Shown here one piece after another: positions 18,462-26,033 of a stretch of DNA of 64,000 nt. Under the pieces are notes generated by a model, which ran no database searches, was not told the DNA's origin, and saw only the letters and a list, made by a program, of their open reading frames with translations. How positions within the stretch are numbered: position 1 is the first letter of the stretch; each line of letters opens with the position of its first letter. Source of the stretch: an uncultured Verrucomicrobiota bacterium (GTDB lineage Bacteria; Verrucomicrobiota; Kiritimatiellia; CAIQIC01; Lenti-01); assembly GCA_938003985.1 (NCBI GenBank), contig CALKWZ010000012.1:27271-91270 (forward strand), given 5' to 3'. A program made the position numbers and the translations under genes.

Positions 18462-19297
18462 AGAAACTCGCCCTGTCGATCCTCGCGGCGCTCGTCGCGA
18501 TGCCGTTGGCCGCGTCGGCCGCGGAAGCCAACGTCTACGCCGACGTCCTGTCCGCCTACGTCTATCGCGGCGTGGTCGGCAACGACGAAGCCGTGTTCCA
18601 GCCCGGCCTCGACGTGGCCGGTCCCTTCGGCTTCGGCTACAGCCTGTGGGCCAACATGAACCTGACGGACGCCGACTCCCCGTGGTATCCCGACACGTTC
18701 GGCAAATGGGGCGAAGTCGATCTCGGCCTCAACTGGACCTGCCCGGCCGAAGGTCCGGTCAGCCTCACCGTGGGCGCCACCTACTTCCTGTATCCGCAGG
18801 ACAGCAGCGAAGTCCTCGTGGACGAGGAAACCGGCGAGGCGCTCGTCGATGCGGACGGCAACGTGCGGGTTTCGGAAGCCCCCGCGGACGACGGCTACGA
18901 GCTCTATCTCGAACTCGCCGCCGAGGACGTGCCGTTGGCCCCCTCCCTCAAGCTCTGCCACGATCTGGAAAACGGCGACGACTGGATCGTCATCGCCGGC
19001 ATCGGCCATTCCATCGGCCTGACCGATGCGCTGTCGCTGGACCTCGGCGCCTCGCTCGGCTACGCCGGCCAGTACTACGTCGCCAGCAACTACGGCTCCG
19101 ACACCGGCGACGCGCTCTCGCACGCCCAGGTCGACGCCGTCCTGACCTATGCGATCAGCGAAACGGTCTCGGTCGGCCTCAAAGGCAGCGTCAGCACGCT
19201 GCTCGACGCCGATCTGCGCGACGACGTGGATGCCGAAGGCTACTACCCGGAGACGGACATCTTCTTCGGCGGCGCGACGGCCAGCTACACGTTCTAG
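18458..19297 (+). CDS. outer-membrane beta-barrel-type protein
   Basis: 279-residue exported protein. Signal peptide KKLALSILAALVAMPLAASAAEA is followed by alternating strands: NVYADVLSAYVYRGVVGND at the mature start, FGYSLWANMNLTD, VDLGLNWT, VSLTVGATYFLYP, and a final strand ending GGATASYTF with a C-terminal aromatic. This layout (strands ending in alternating aromatics, terminal Phe) matches outer-membrane barrels of the kind annotated as TorF-family putative porins. About 12 strands can be counted. It starts at ATG 18458 with AAGGAG upstream. A strong terminator follows. Confidence 0.75.
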   Translation: MKKLALSILAALVAMPLAASAAEANVYADVLSAYVYRGVVGNDEAVFQPGLDVAGPFGFGYSLWANMNLTDADSPWYPDTFGKWGEVDLGLNWTCPAEGPVSLTVGATYFLYPQDSSEVLVDEETGEALVDADGNVRVSEAPADDGYELYLELAAEDVPLAPSLKLCHDLENGDDWIVIAGIGHSIGLTDALSLDLGASLGYAGQYYVASNYGSDTGDALSHAQVDAVLTYAISETVSVGLKGSVSTLLDADLRDDVDAEGYYPETDIFFGGATASYTF

Positions 19298-19323
19298 GCG
19301 GCCGTTCCCCAACGGTTGTCTGC

Positions 19324-19351
19324 GCCCCGCGCTCCCCGCGCGGGGCTTTTT
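19324..19351 (+). terminator. intrinsic terminator
   Basis: GCCCCGCG (19324-19331) pairs with CGCGGGGC (19339-19346) around a 7-base loop and is followed by TTTTT. It ends the rnr/outer-membrane protein transcript 27 bases after the stop. Confidence 0.85.
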
Positions 19352-19362
19352 GCGTCCGCGAC

Positions 19363-19770
19363 CTACAGGGCGGCGAAGACCCGATCCAGCCGCAACGTCT
19401 GCCGGAAACCGCGGGCGTCGATCAAGACGCCGGTGGCGGCCCCGCCGTCGGCGGTGAACGTCAGCGCCGCGAGATATTCCTCGGCCGGAAAAACCACGGT
19501 GAATTCGGTGCCGTAGCCGTCCATGGCGCCGGCCAGTTGCGCGACCGCCCCCTGCAAGGTCGTCAGCGTGCCGCCGACTTTGCCGGCCGTGGTCACGGTC
19601 AGGTTCATGACGCCCAGCGCGGCGCCGTTGGCCTGGACGTTCCAGTCGCCGTTCACGTCGATTGCCGGGTGGTAGCCGGCGTCTTCGTCGGCGCTGCCGC
19701 CGTCGTCGCAACCCGCCCCCAAACAAACCGCCAGCGCCAGACCCCAACGTGCCAACCATTTCATGTTCAT
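19363..19770 (-). CDS. small acidic lipoprotein, unknown function
   Basis: 135-residue lipoprotein. The signal peptide ends in GAGC and the mature chain begins CDDGGSADEDAG. The domain is beta-rich (DVNGDWNVQANGAALGVMNL, TTAGKVGGTLTTLQGAVAQL, TEFTVVFPAEEYLAALTF) and resembles small lipocalin-like bacterial lipoproteins, as in the one at 8850. ATG 19770 follows AGGA. It lies 30 bases upstream of the radical SAM gene on the same strand and could be its operon neighbour only by readthrough. Function unknown. Confidence 0.75.
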   Translation of the reverse strand: MNMKWLARWGLALAVCLGAGCDDGGSADEDAGYHPAIDVNGDWNVQANGAALGVMNLTVTTAGKVGGTLTTLQGAVAQLAGAMDGYGTEFTVVFPAEEYLAALTFTADGGAATGVLIDARGFRQTLRLDRVFAAL

Positions 19771-19800
19771 CGGTTTTCCTCGTTTTCGCGAATCGCGCCG

Positions 19801-20820
19801 CTATTTCCAGACGCCCGCGCAGATTTTCCCGCAGACCTGGCAGCGGCCGTCCGGATCCATTTTCAGAAGCCGCGAACGGAAGCCTTCCCGGTCGATCAGG
19901 CGCGCGCCGCAATCCGGGCAGAACGTGGCCGTTTCGTCTTCCGCGCTGCGGACGTTGCCCACGTAGACGTGCCGCAGGCCGTTTTCCCTGGCCTGTTCGC
20001 GCGCCCGCCGCAGGGTCGCCGGCGGCGTCGGCGGCCGGTCCAGCAGTTGCCCGTCGGGATGGAACGCGCTGAAATGCAGCGGCGTATCCTCCCCCAGATG
20101 CTCCGCCACCCACCCCGTCAGCTCGTCGATTTCCGCCTCGGAATCGTTCAGTCCCGGAATGACCAGCGTCGTCACTTCCAGCCAGCAGTCCGTTTCGTTG
20201 CGGATGGCTTCGAGGGTTTCGAGCACCGGCGCGAGGCGCGCGCCGCACCAGTGGACGTAGAACTCGTCGCGGAACGATTTGAGGTCCACGTTGGCCGCGT
20301 CCATCTTGCGGAAGAAATCCAGCCGGGATTCCGGCGAAAAATAGCCCGAGGTCACCGCCACCATGCGCAGGCCCTGGGCGTGGCAAGCATCGGCGACGTC
20401 CATGGCGTACTCGGCCCAAACCGCCGGCTCGTTGTAGGTGGCCGCCACCGCGGGGATGCCTTGGGCCGTCGCCAGCCGCGCCACTTCTTCCGGCGCGACT
20501 TCCGCGCTGCCGCCGGACGCGTCGCCGTCCGGATGGCTCAGCGACCAGTTCTGGCAGAACCGGCAGGCCAGGTTGCACCCCAGCGTGCCCAGCGACAGGA
20601 CGTCCGTGCCCGGCAGGAAATGGTACAGCGGCTTTTTCTCGATGGGGTCCACCTGCACGGCCACCGGCCGGCCATACGTCGCGGCAAAAAGCGTGCCGTC
20701 GCGGTTCACGCGGGCGCGGCAGCGGCCGCGGCCGCCGGGAGGAATCCGGCACCGGTGCGGACACAGGTCGCAGCGCACCGCGCCGTCCGCCAGCGCCTGC
20801 CAATAGTGCGCGGTCTTCAC
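19801..20820 (-). CDS. amrS: AmmeMemoRadiSam-type radical SAM protein
   Basis: 339-residue radical SAM enzyme of the AmrS / pyruvate-formate-lyase-activating-like group. The N-terminal CDLCPHRCRIPPGGRGRC and the cluster motif CNLACRFC (about residues 81-88, CX3CX2C) are characteristic, as is the C-terminal zinc-ribbon-like pair CPDC and CQVCGKIC. In other genomes this gene goes with AMMECR1 and Memo proteins; neither is present here. The start is GTG 20820, overlapping the sufU stop (GTGA). Being coupled to sufS-sufU suggests a role needing iron-sulfur clusters, which is inference. Confidence 0.9.
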   Translation of the reverse strand: MKTAHYWQALADGAVRCDLCPHRCRIPPGGRGRCRARVNRDGTLFAATYGRPVAVQVDPIEKKPLYHFLPGTDVLSLGTLGCNLACRFCQNWSLSHPDGDASGGSAEVAPEEVARLATAQGIPAVAATYNEPAVWAEYAMDVADACHAQGLRMVAVTSGYFSPESRLDFFRKMDAANVDLKSFRDEFYVHWCGARLAPVLETLEAIRNETDCWLEVTTLVIPGLNDSEAEIDELTGWVAEHLGEDTPLHFSAFHPDGQLLDRPPTPPATLRRAREQARENGLRHVYVGNVRSAEDETATFCPDCGARLIDREGFRSRLLKMDPDGRCQVCGKICAGVWK

Positions 20821-21242
20821 GGCGCAACTTTCCCGTGCGCCAGCGCCTTTTCCAGCGCCTGCCAGACCAACCGCGCGCAGTGCAGGCGCGCCGGAAAACG
20901 CTCGATGCCGTTGAACGCCCGGAAATCGCCCCACTCCTCCTCGAATCCCGATTTCCCGAGGCGCGCGGCGAACGCGGCGGCCGTGGCCGCGATTTCGTCC
21001 GGCGTCTTGCCCTCCAGCCGCCGGGCGGCCATCGAGGCCGCCGCGACGCTGACCGCGCAGCCGTGGAGTTCGTAGACCAGCCGTTCCAGGCCGCCGCCCG
21101 GCGTCCAGACGAGCTTCACGCGGATTTCGTCGCCGCAGCCGCTGTTGAGCGCCTCGGCGTCTTCGGTGCCGCGCGGGACGGCCCCCGCGCCGTAGGGGTT
21201 CTTCGCGTGCGCCAGCAACGCGGCCTGGTAGATGTCGTTCAC
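20817..21242 (-). CDS. sufU: SufU-type iron-sulfur assembly protein
   Basis: 141-residue SufU/IscU-like protein. Three cysteines and an aspartate at the expected zinc/sulfur sites are visible: NSGCGDEIRV, ELHGCAVSVAAASMAA and RLHCARLVWQAL. The roughly 18-residue insertion before the third cysteine is typical of SufU, which takes persulfide sulfur from SufS. Start is GTG 21242, overlapping the sufS stop (GTGA), so SufS, SufU and the radical SAM protein form one coupled unit. Confidence 0.92.
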   Translation of the reverse strand: MNDIYQAALLAHAKNPYGAGAVPRGTEDAEALNSGCGDEIRVKLVWTPGGGLERLVYELHGCAVSVAAASMAARRLEGKTPDEIAATAAAFAARLGKSGFEEEWGDFRAFNGIERFPARLHCARLVWQALEKALAHGKVAP

Positions 21243-22477
21243 GTGAACAGCTCCTGCGCGGCCCGCACGCCGTCCACCAGCCGGCGGATTTCGTCGGGCA
21301 CGTTGTACGGCGCGAAACTGGCCCGGACGGCCGACTCGACGCCCAGCCGCCGCAGCAGCGGCTGCGCGCACATGTGCCCGGCCCGCACGGCCACGCCGCG
21401 GCCGTCGAGCACCTGGGCCACGTCGTGCGCGTGCACGCCCGCCACGCTGAAGCCGACGAGCGACACGCGGCCTGCCGCCGGCCCCCAGACCCGCACGCCG
21501 GGCAGTTCCGCCAGCCGCGCCGCGGTTTCCCGCGCCAGCCCCGCCACGTAGGCGTGCGCGCCCGCCGGCAAGTCCCGCACCCATGCGATGGCGGCCGCCA
21601 ACCCCACCGCGCCGGCCACGTTCGGCGTCCCCGCCTCGAACCGGTACGGCGGTTCCGCCCAGGTCGATTTCAGATCCTCCACGCGCGCGATCATTTCCCC
21701 GCCGAACACGATCGGCTCCGTCTGTTCCAGCAGCTCGCGCCGGCCCCACAGCGCGCCGGTGCCCATCGGGCCGTAGGTCTTGTGGCCGGAAAACGCGAAG
21801 AAATCGCAACCCCATGCCGCGACGTCCGGCTGCAAATGCGCCACGCCCTGCGCGCCGTCCACCAGCACCCGCGCGCCGGCGGCGTGGGCCAGCTCGCAGA
21901 TCGCGCGCACGTCGTTTTCGATCCCGAGGACGTTGGACACCCATGCCACGGCCACCCACTTCGTCCGGTGCGCCGCCAGACCCTTGCGGAAGGCGTCCAG
22001 ATCCAGCCGGCCCGCCGGCGTCAGCGGAATCACCTTCAGCGTGGCGCCCACGCCCTTGACCGCCTGCTGCCACGGCACCCAGTTGCTGTGGTGCTCCATG
22101 GCCGACACCCAGACTTCGTCGCCCGGGCCGATCTCCCACCGCGCGAAGCCGAAAACCGCCAGGTTGATGGCGGCGGTCGTGCCGGGGGTGAAGACGATTT
22201 CCTCCGGCGCGGCCGCGCCGACGAATGCCGCGACCGCGGCCCGCGCCCCCTCGTAGGCCGCCGTCGCCTCCGCCCCCAGCCGGTGCACGCTCCGGCGCAC
22301 GTTCGCGTTGTGCTGGCGGTAGAACCGGTCCATCGCCTGCAGCACCGCTTCCGGGCGCTGCGTCGTCGCGGCGTTGTCCAGCCAGGCGATTTCGCGGTTG
22401 AGGATGGCGAACTGGCGGCGGATCGCGCCCGCGTCGAATCCGCCCGCCTTCCGTTCTGGTTCCGGCTGCCCGCTCAT
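21239..22477 (-). CDS. sufS: cysteine desulfurase SufS
   Basis: 412-residue PLP-dependent cysteine desulfurase, group II. The PLP lysine is in FSGHKTYGPMGTGALWG (about residue 232), and the catalytic cysteine in RAGHMCAQPLL (about 369). The final RASFAPYNVPDEI motif is conserved. It mobilises sulfur from cysteine for Fe-S cluster assembly with the adjacent SufU. The sufBCD scaffold genes are not in the window. It is divergent from the gene at 22521 across only 43 bases. Confidence 0.95.
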   Translation of the reverse strand: MSGQPEPERKAGGFDAGAIRRQFAILNREIAWLDNAATTQRPEAVLQAMDRFYRQHNANVRRSVHRLGAEATAAYEGARAAVAAFVGAAAPEEIVFTPGTTAAINLAVFGFARWEIGPGDEVWVSAMEHHSNWVPWQQAVKGVGATLKVIPLTPAGRLDLDAFRKGLAAHRTKWVAVAWVSNVLGIENDVRAICELAHAAGARVLVDGAQGVAHLQPDVAAWGCDFFAFSGHKTYGPMGTGALWGRRELLEQTEPIVFGGEMIARVEDLKSTWAEPPYRFEAGTPNVAGAVGLAAAIAWVRDLPAGAHAYVAGLARETAARLAELPGVRVWGPAAGRVSLVGFSVAGVHAHDVAQVLDGRGVAVRAGHMCAQPLLRRLGVESAVRASFAPYNVPDEIRRLVDGVRAAQELFT

Positions 22478-22520
22478 TGCCCTTTGCCCTCGGGCCCCAT
22501 CATGCTACATTTCCCCCGTC

Positions 22521-22784
22521 ATGCGCAAGAACATCGGCTGGCAGGAAAAAACCGACGAGGGCAAGTTCGAGATCCGCGTGATCTTCGACGGCGGGGACCG
22601 GATCCTCTGGCGCCGGATCACGAAGGCCATGGAGCGCTGGGAAGCCTTCGAGCCGACGCCCGAGCACTGGCAGATCCTGCTGGAAAAGACCCAGGCGCGC
22701 TACGTCCGCCGCCAAGCCCCCTACAAGGACTTGCAGCTCATCGAGCGGCTGGCCGCCGCCCATCCCGTGCCGCCCGAGCCGTGA
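22521..22784 (+). CDS. small conserved-looking hypothetical protein
   Basis: 87-residue hydrophilic, basic protein: RKNIGWQEKTDEGKFEIRVI at the start, then FDGGDRILWRRITKAMERWE and an arginine-rich end. It could pair with nucleic acid but no domain is recognised. It lies directly upstream of the permease gene and overlaps its GTG (GTGA), so it belongs to the same transcription unit. The ATG at 22521 gives a compact frame with normal codon use. Confidence 0.7.
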   Translation: MRKNIGWQEKTDEGKFEIRVIFDGGDRILWRRITKAMERWEAFEPTPEHWQILLEKTQARYVRRQAPYKDLQLIERLAAAHPVPPEP

Positions 22785-24190
22785 GCCAGATCGCCGCCAT
22801 CGCGCTGCTGGCCCTCCGCCACGTCCTCCGCTCGCGCGTCGTCCTCGTCCTGTCCGCCCTGCTGTTCGCCGCCGCGTTCCTGCTGCCGCTGGCCCTGCGC
22901 AGCGACGGCACGCCGGAGGGGCTGATCCGCATCCATCTCGCCTACGTCCTGGGCCTGGGGTCCTTCCTGCTGACCCTGGCCACGCTCTGGGCCGGCTGCG
23001 CCGCCGTCGCGCAGGAGGCCGACGAAAAGACCCTCCAGATGCTGCTCGTCAAACCGGTGTCCCGCCTGCGCATCTGGCTGGGCAAATGGCTGGCGCTGCT
23101 GCTGCTCGACGCCGCGCTGCTGGCGCTCGTGGGCGCCGCCGCCGCCGCGACCCTCCAGCTCCAGTTGCGCCGCGGAAACTTCGCGCCCGAAGCCCTCGCC
23201 GGCGCCCGGCAAACCACGCTGGCCGCCCTCGAAACCCTGCGCGCGCCGCTGCCGGACGTCGAAGCCGACGTCCGCGCGGAGTTCGAGCGGCTGCGCGCCG
23301 GCCGCCGCCTGCCCGACGCGCCGGAGGCCACCATTCTCCAAGCCCTGCGTCGCACCGCCCTCGCGCGGCGCTACGCCATTGCCCCCGGCGAATCCTTGAC
23401 CTGGACGTTCGCGCTGCCGGACGGGTCCGCGGCGGGCCCGCTCCTCGTCCAGTTCCGGTGCGATTCCTCCGTGCCCGGCGCCGCCGACGTCCGCGGCACG
23501 CTGACGCTCGGCCTGGCCGGCCAGACCTTCGCCCGCGACGTCCGCGCCATGCCCGGCACCGTGCAGACGCTGGCGTTCGACGGCCTCCCCGCCGCGCCGG
23601 TCGCCGCCGCCACTTTTTCCAATGCCGGCGCGCACGACGCCACGCTGTTCTTCGATCCCGAAGCCGGCCTCGTCCTGCGCCGGCCGGCCGGCACCTTCGC
23701 CGGCAACTACCTGCGGGCGCTGGCGCAGCTCTATTTGCGGCTGGCGCTGTTCGCCGCCGTCGGCGTCGCCCTCGGCACGCTGTTCTCCATGCCCGTGGCC
23801 ACGTTCCTGACCCTGGTGCTGATCGTCGTCTTGCAGCTCTCCGGATTCATCGTGGCGGCCGCGCAGGTGGACCGCGCCACGTTCGTGAAAAGCGTCGCGC
23901 CCTTCGGCCGGAACAGCCACGTCCACGGCGACGAAACGGCGCCGGCGCCCTCCGCCGCGGCGCGCGCGGCCGCCGCCGGCTTGTTCTACGCCTACCGCGC
24001 CACCTATCTGACCCTGCGCCCGCTGCTCGAAGACCGCACCGTCGACGCGCTCGCCACCGGCACCTGGCTGCCGCCCCGGGACCTCGCCCGGAACGCCGTC
24101 CAGCAGGGCCTCGTCCTGCCCCTGCTGCTCGGCCTGCTCTCCGCCGCCGTCCTCCGGAACCGCGAATGGGCCCTGCCCTCCACGTCATGA
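22781..24190 (+). CDS. ABC-2 type transporter permease
   Basis: 469-residue membrane protein with the layout of ABC-2/NatB-type permeases. One N-terminal helix (RSRVVLVLSALLFAAAFLLP) and a second pair near residues 45-70 are followed by QEADEKTLQMLLVKPVSRLRIWLGKWLALLLL, the conserved cytoplasmic coupling region. A large extracytoplasmic domain (about 130-320) follows, then further helices (LALFAAVGVALGTLFSM, LTLVLIVVLQLSGFIVAAA) and a last helix near the C-terminus. Start is GTG 22781, overlapping the preceding stop. No ATP-binding subunit is encoded nearby. A palindrome array begins three bases after the stop. Confidence 0.85.
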   Translation: MSQIAAIALLALRHVLRSRVVLVLSALLFAAAFLLPLALRSDGTPEGLIRIHLAYVLGLGSFLLTLATLWAGCAAVAQEADEKTLQMLLVKPVSRLRIWLGKWLALLLLDAALLALVGAAAAATLQLQLRRGNFAPEALAGARQTTLAALETLRAPLPDVEADVRAEFERLRAGRRLPDAPEATILQALRRTALARRYAIAPGESLTWTFALPDGSAAGPLLVQFRCDSSVPGAADVRGTLTLGLAGQTFARDVRAMPGTVQTLAFDGLPAAPVAAATFSNAGAHDATLFFDPEAGLVLRRPAGTFAGNYLRALAQLYLRLALFAAVGVALGTLFSMPVATFLTLVLIVVLQLSGFIVAAAQVDRATFVKSVAPFGRNSHVHGDETAPAPSAAARAAAAGLFYAYRATYLTLRPLLEDRTVDALATGTWLPPRDLARNAVQQGLVLPLLLGLLSAAVLRNREWALPSTS

Positions 24191-24193
24191 ACC

Positions 24194-24274
24194 TTTTTAC
24201 GTGCTACGTAAAAATCCCTGAAAGTTTTTACGTTCTACGTAAAAATCCGCGAAAGTTTTTACGTACTACGTAAA
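24194..24274. repeat. tandem palindrome array, 31-bp period (three units)
   Basis: Three copies of TTTTTACGT, a three-base loop (GCT, TCT, ACT), and ACGTAAAAA begin at 24194, 24225 and 24256, so the period is exactly 31 bp. The third is trimmed to ACGTAAA. The ten-base linkers are nearly the same: TCCCTGAAAG and TCCGCGAAAG. The array starts three bases after the permease stop and ends four bases before the GTG of the next gene. The same unit occurs at 45930-46040 (reverse orientation) and at 63990. Confidence 0.9.
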
Positions 24275-24278
24275 TCCC

Positions 24279-25118
24279 GTGAAAACGCGCCTGGCCATCC
24301 CGATGTTGCTCGCCGCGGCGCTGCTGGCGCTGGCCGGCGCGCTCAACGAGCGCCTGCTGGCGCTGCGCGCGGAGCGGCACCTGACGCAGGCGCCGCCCAC
24401 CGTGAACATGCCCCCGGCGGTGGCCTTCACCACCGTCGCGCTGGGCGGCTTCCGCGGCATCCTGGCCGACGTGCTGTGGATGCGCGCGGGCACGCTGCAG
24501 GAGGAAGGCCGCTATTTCGAGCTGGTGCAGCTGTCGGACTGGATCGCGAAGCTCCAGCCGCGCAGCGTCGCGGTCTGGGCCTACCATTCGTGGAACATGG
24601 CCTACAACGTGTCGGCGCTGATGTCCGACCCCGCCGAAAAATGGCGCTGGGTGCGCAACGGCATCGGGCTGTTGCGCGACGAAGGCCTGGTCTACAACCC
24701 CGGCTCGGCGCGCCTGCACCAGGAGCTGGCGTGGCTGTTCCTGCACAAGCTCGGCAGCGACCTCGACGCCGCCGCGGGATTCTACCGCGCGCGCTGGGCC
24801 GCCGAAGTCGACGCCGGCGCCGTGGCGCTCGATCCGGAACTCGTGCGACAGATCGAAGCCGATCTCGCGCCGCTGGATTGGCGCACGCCGCAGGCGCAGG
24901 CCATCTACTGGGCCGCGGCCGGGCGGCCGTTCGTTCGCAGCGATTTCGACGATCTGGCCCTGCGCCGGCTGATTTACCAAGCCTTGCTGCAGCGCCTCGC
25001 GCTGGGCGACCGGCATCTGCTCGGCCCGACGATCGCGTTCGTGGAGGAGACCGCCCGCCGCCATCCCGCCGTCGGCGGCGTGCAGGAAGTCCTCCAGAAT
25101 CTCCGCGAACTGAAGTGA
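24279..25118 (+). CDS. conserved-looking membrane-anchored protein, unknown function
   Basis: 279-residue protein with one N-terminal hydrophobic segment (RLAIPMLLAAALLALAGA). A soluble, helix-rich region follows, which contains VALGGFRGILADVLWMRAG, EEGRYFELVQLSDWIAKLQP and VWAYHSWNMAYNVS, a TPR-like helix-turn-helix pattern. It follows the ABC-2 permease, and permease plus this type of protein is a common pairing in my recollection; function not known. Start is GTG 24279, with no Shine-Dalgarno sequence; the base run before it is the last palindrome of the array. Confidence 0.65.
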   Translation: MKTRLAIPMLLAAALLALAGALNERLLALRAERHLTQAPPTVNMPPAVAFTTVALGGFRGILADVLWMRAGTLQEEGRYFELVQLSDWIAKLQPRSVAVWAYHSWNMAYNVSALMSDPAEKWRWVRNGIGLLRDEGLVYNPGSARLHQELAWLFLHKLGSDLDAAAGFYRARWAAEVDAGAVALDPELVRQIEADLAPLDWRTPQAQAIYWAAAGRPFVRSDFDDLALRRLIYQALLQRLALGDRHLLGPTIAFVEETARRHPAVGGVQEVLQNLRELK

Positions 25119-25127
25119 GGCGCGGGC

Positions 25128-26033
25128 TCAGCCCAGCGTCAGCCGGTTGCGGCCTTCGCGTTTGCTGCGGTAAAGCAAATCGTCCGCCCGCCGCACCAGG
25201 CTTTCCACCGTGTCGTCCGGCCGGAACAGCGTGGCGCCGATGGAAATCGTCACCGCAATGCGCGTGCCTTCGTGCACGACGAAGGCCGACTCGACCAGGC
25301 AGCGGAGCCGGTTGCCCAGCCGCTCCAGATCCGCGGCGCCGATGCAGCGGATGACCCCCGCGAACTCTTCGCCGCCCCAGCGGCCGTAGGCGTCGTAGGG
25401 CCGGGCGTTCGCGATCAGCGTGCGGCCGATGAACTTGAGCACTTCGTCGCCGACGCCGTGGCCCCAGCGGTCGTTCACCGCCTTGAAATGGTCGATGTCC
25501 ATGAACAGGAAGCCGAAAGGCTGGTCGGCGAACCGGCGGATTTCCTCAAACCGGCTGGCGATTTCGCGTTCGAGATAGGCGCGGTTCGCCAACTGGGTCA
25601 GGTTGTCCAGCAGCGCCAGCCGCTCGAGTTCCTGGATGCGCAGCTCGCTTGCGGCGCGGTGGCTGATGTCCGTGAACAGCTCGATGCCGCCGACGACGCG
25701 GCCCGCTTCGTCCGTCAACGGACTGGCGCGGACGGCGACGGGGATCCGATGGCCGTCCTTGTGGTGGAGATAGATGTCGGACTGGCGCAGCCGGCCGTCG
25801 CACATGGTTTCCGCCAGCGGGCACGTGCCGGTGCACAGCGCGCAGCCTTTGCCGTCCACATGGCTGAGGATATTGTCGGCGCAGGATTTGCCGATCACGT
25901 CCTCCGCCGCAAAACCCGAAATCCGTTCCGCCGCCTTGTTCCAGTAGGTGATCACGCGCCGGCGGTCCACCAGATAGAGTCCGTCGTGGAGGTTGTCCAC
26001 GATGCGCTGGAAGGACTCCGGCGTCAGGTTCAC
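25128..26033 (-). CDS. PAS-GGDEF diguanylate cyclase
   Basis: 301-residue soluble enzyme expected to make cyclic-di-GMP. A PAS domain (about 5-120) carries a cysteine cluster, CALCTGTCPLAETMC, suggesting redox or metal sensing. The GGDEF domain (about 135-300) has the active-site loop RWGGEEFAG (GGEEF near 217) and an inhibitory RxxD site (RPYD) five residues before it, so product inhibition is likely. Start is GTG 26033, overlapping the deacetylase stop (GTGA). It is convergent with the preceding gene. Confidence 0.93.
   Translation of the reverse strand: MNLTPESFQRIVDNLHDGLYLVDRRRVITYWNKAAERISGFAAEDVIGKSCADNILSHVDGKGCALCTGTCPLAETMCDGRLRQSDIYLHHKDGHRIPVAVRASPLTDEAGRVVGGIELFTDISHRAASELRIQELERLALLDNLTQLANRAYLEREIASRFEEIRRFADQPFGFLFMDIDHFKAVNDRWGHGVGDEVLKFIGRTLIANARPYDAYGRWGGEEFAGVIRCIGAADLERLGNRLRCLVESAFVVHEGTRIAVTISIGATLFRPDDTVESLVRRADDLLYRSKREGRNRLTLG

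Noticed and set aside
19801..20820. Complete AmmeMemoRadiSam system
   Set aside because: Only the radical SAM member is found; no AMMECR1 or Memo-type gene is next to it.
24194..24274. Palindromes as ordinary intrinsic terminators
   Set aside because: Three to four exact copies with fixed 31-bp phase and AT-only stem bases are not needed for termination, and GC-rich terminators are used elsewhere in this window (19324, 55645).
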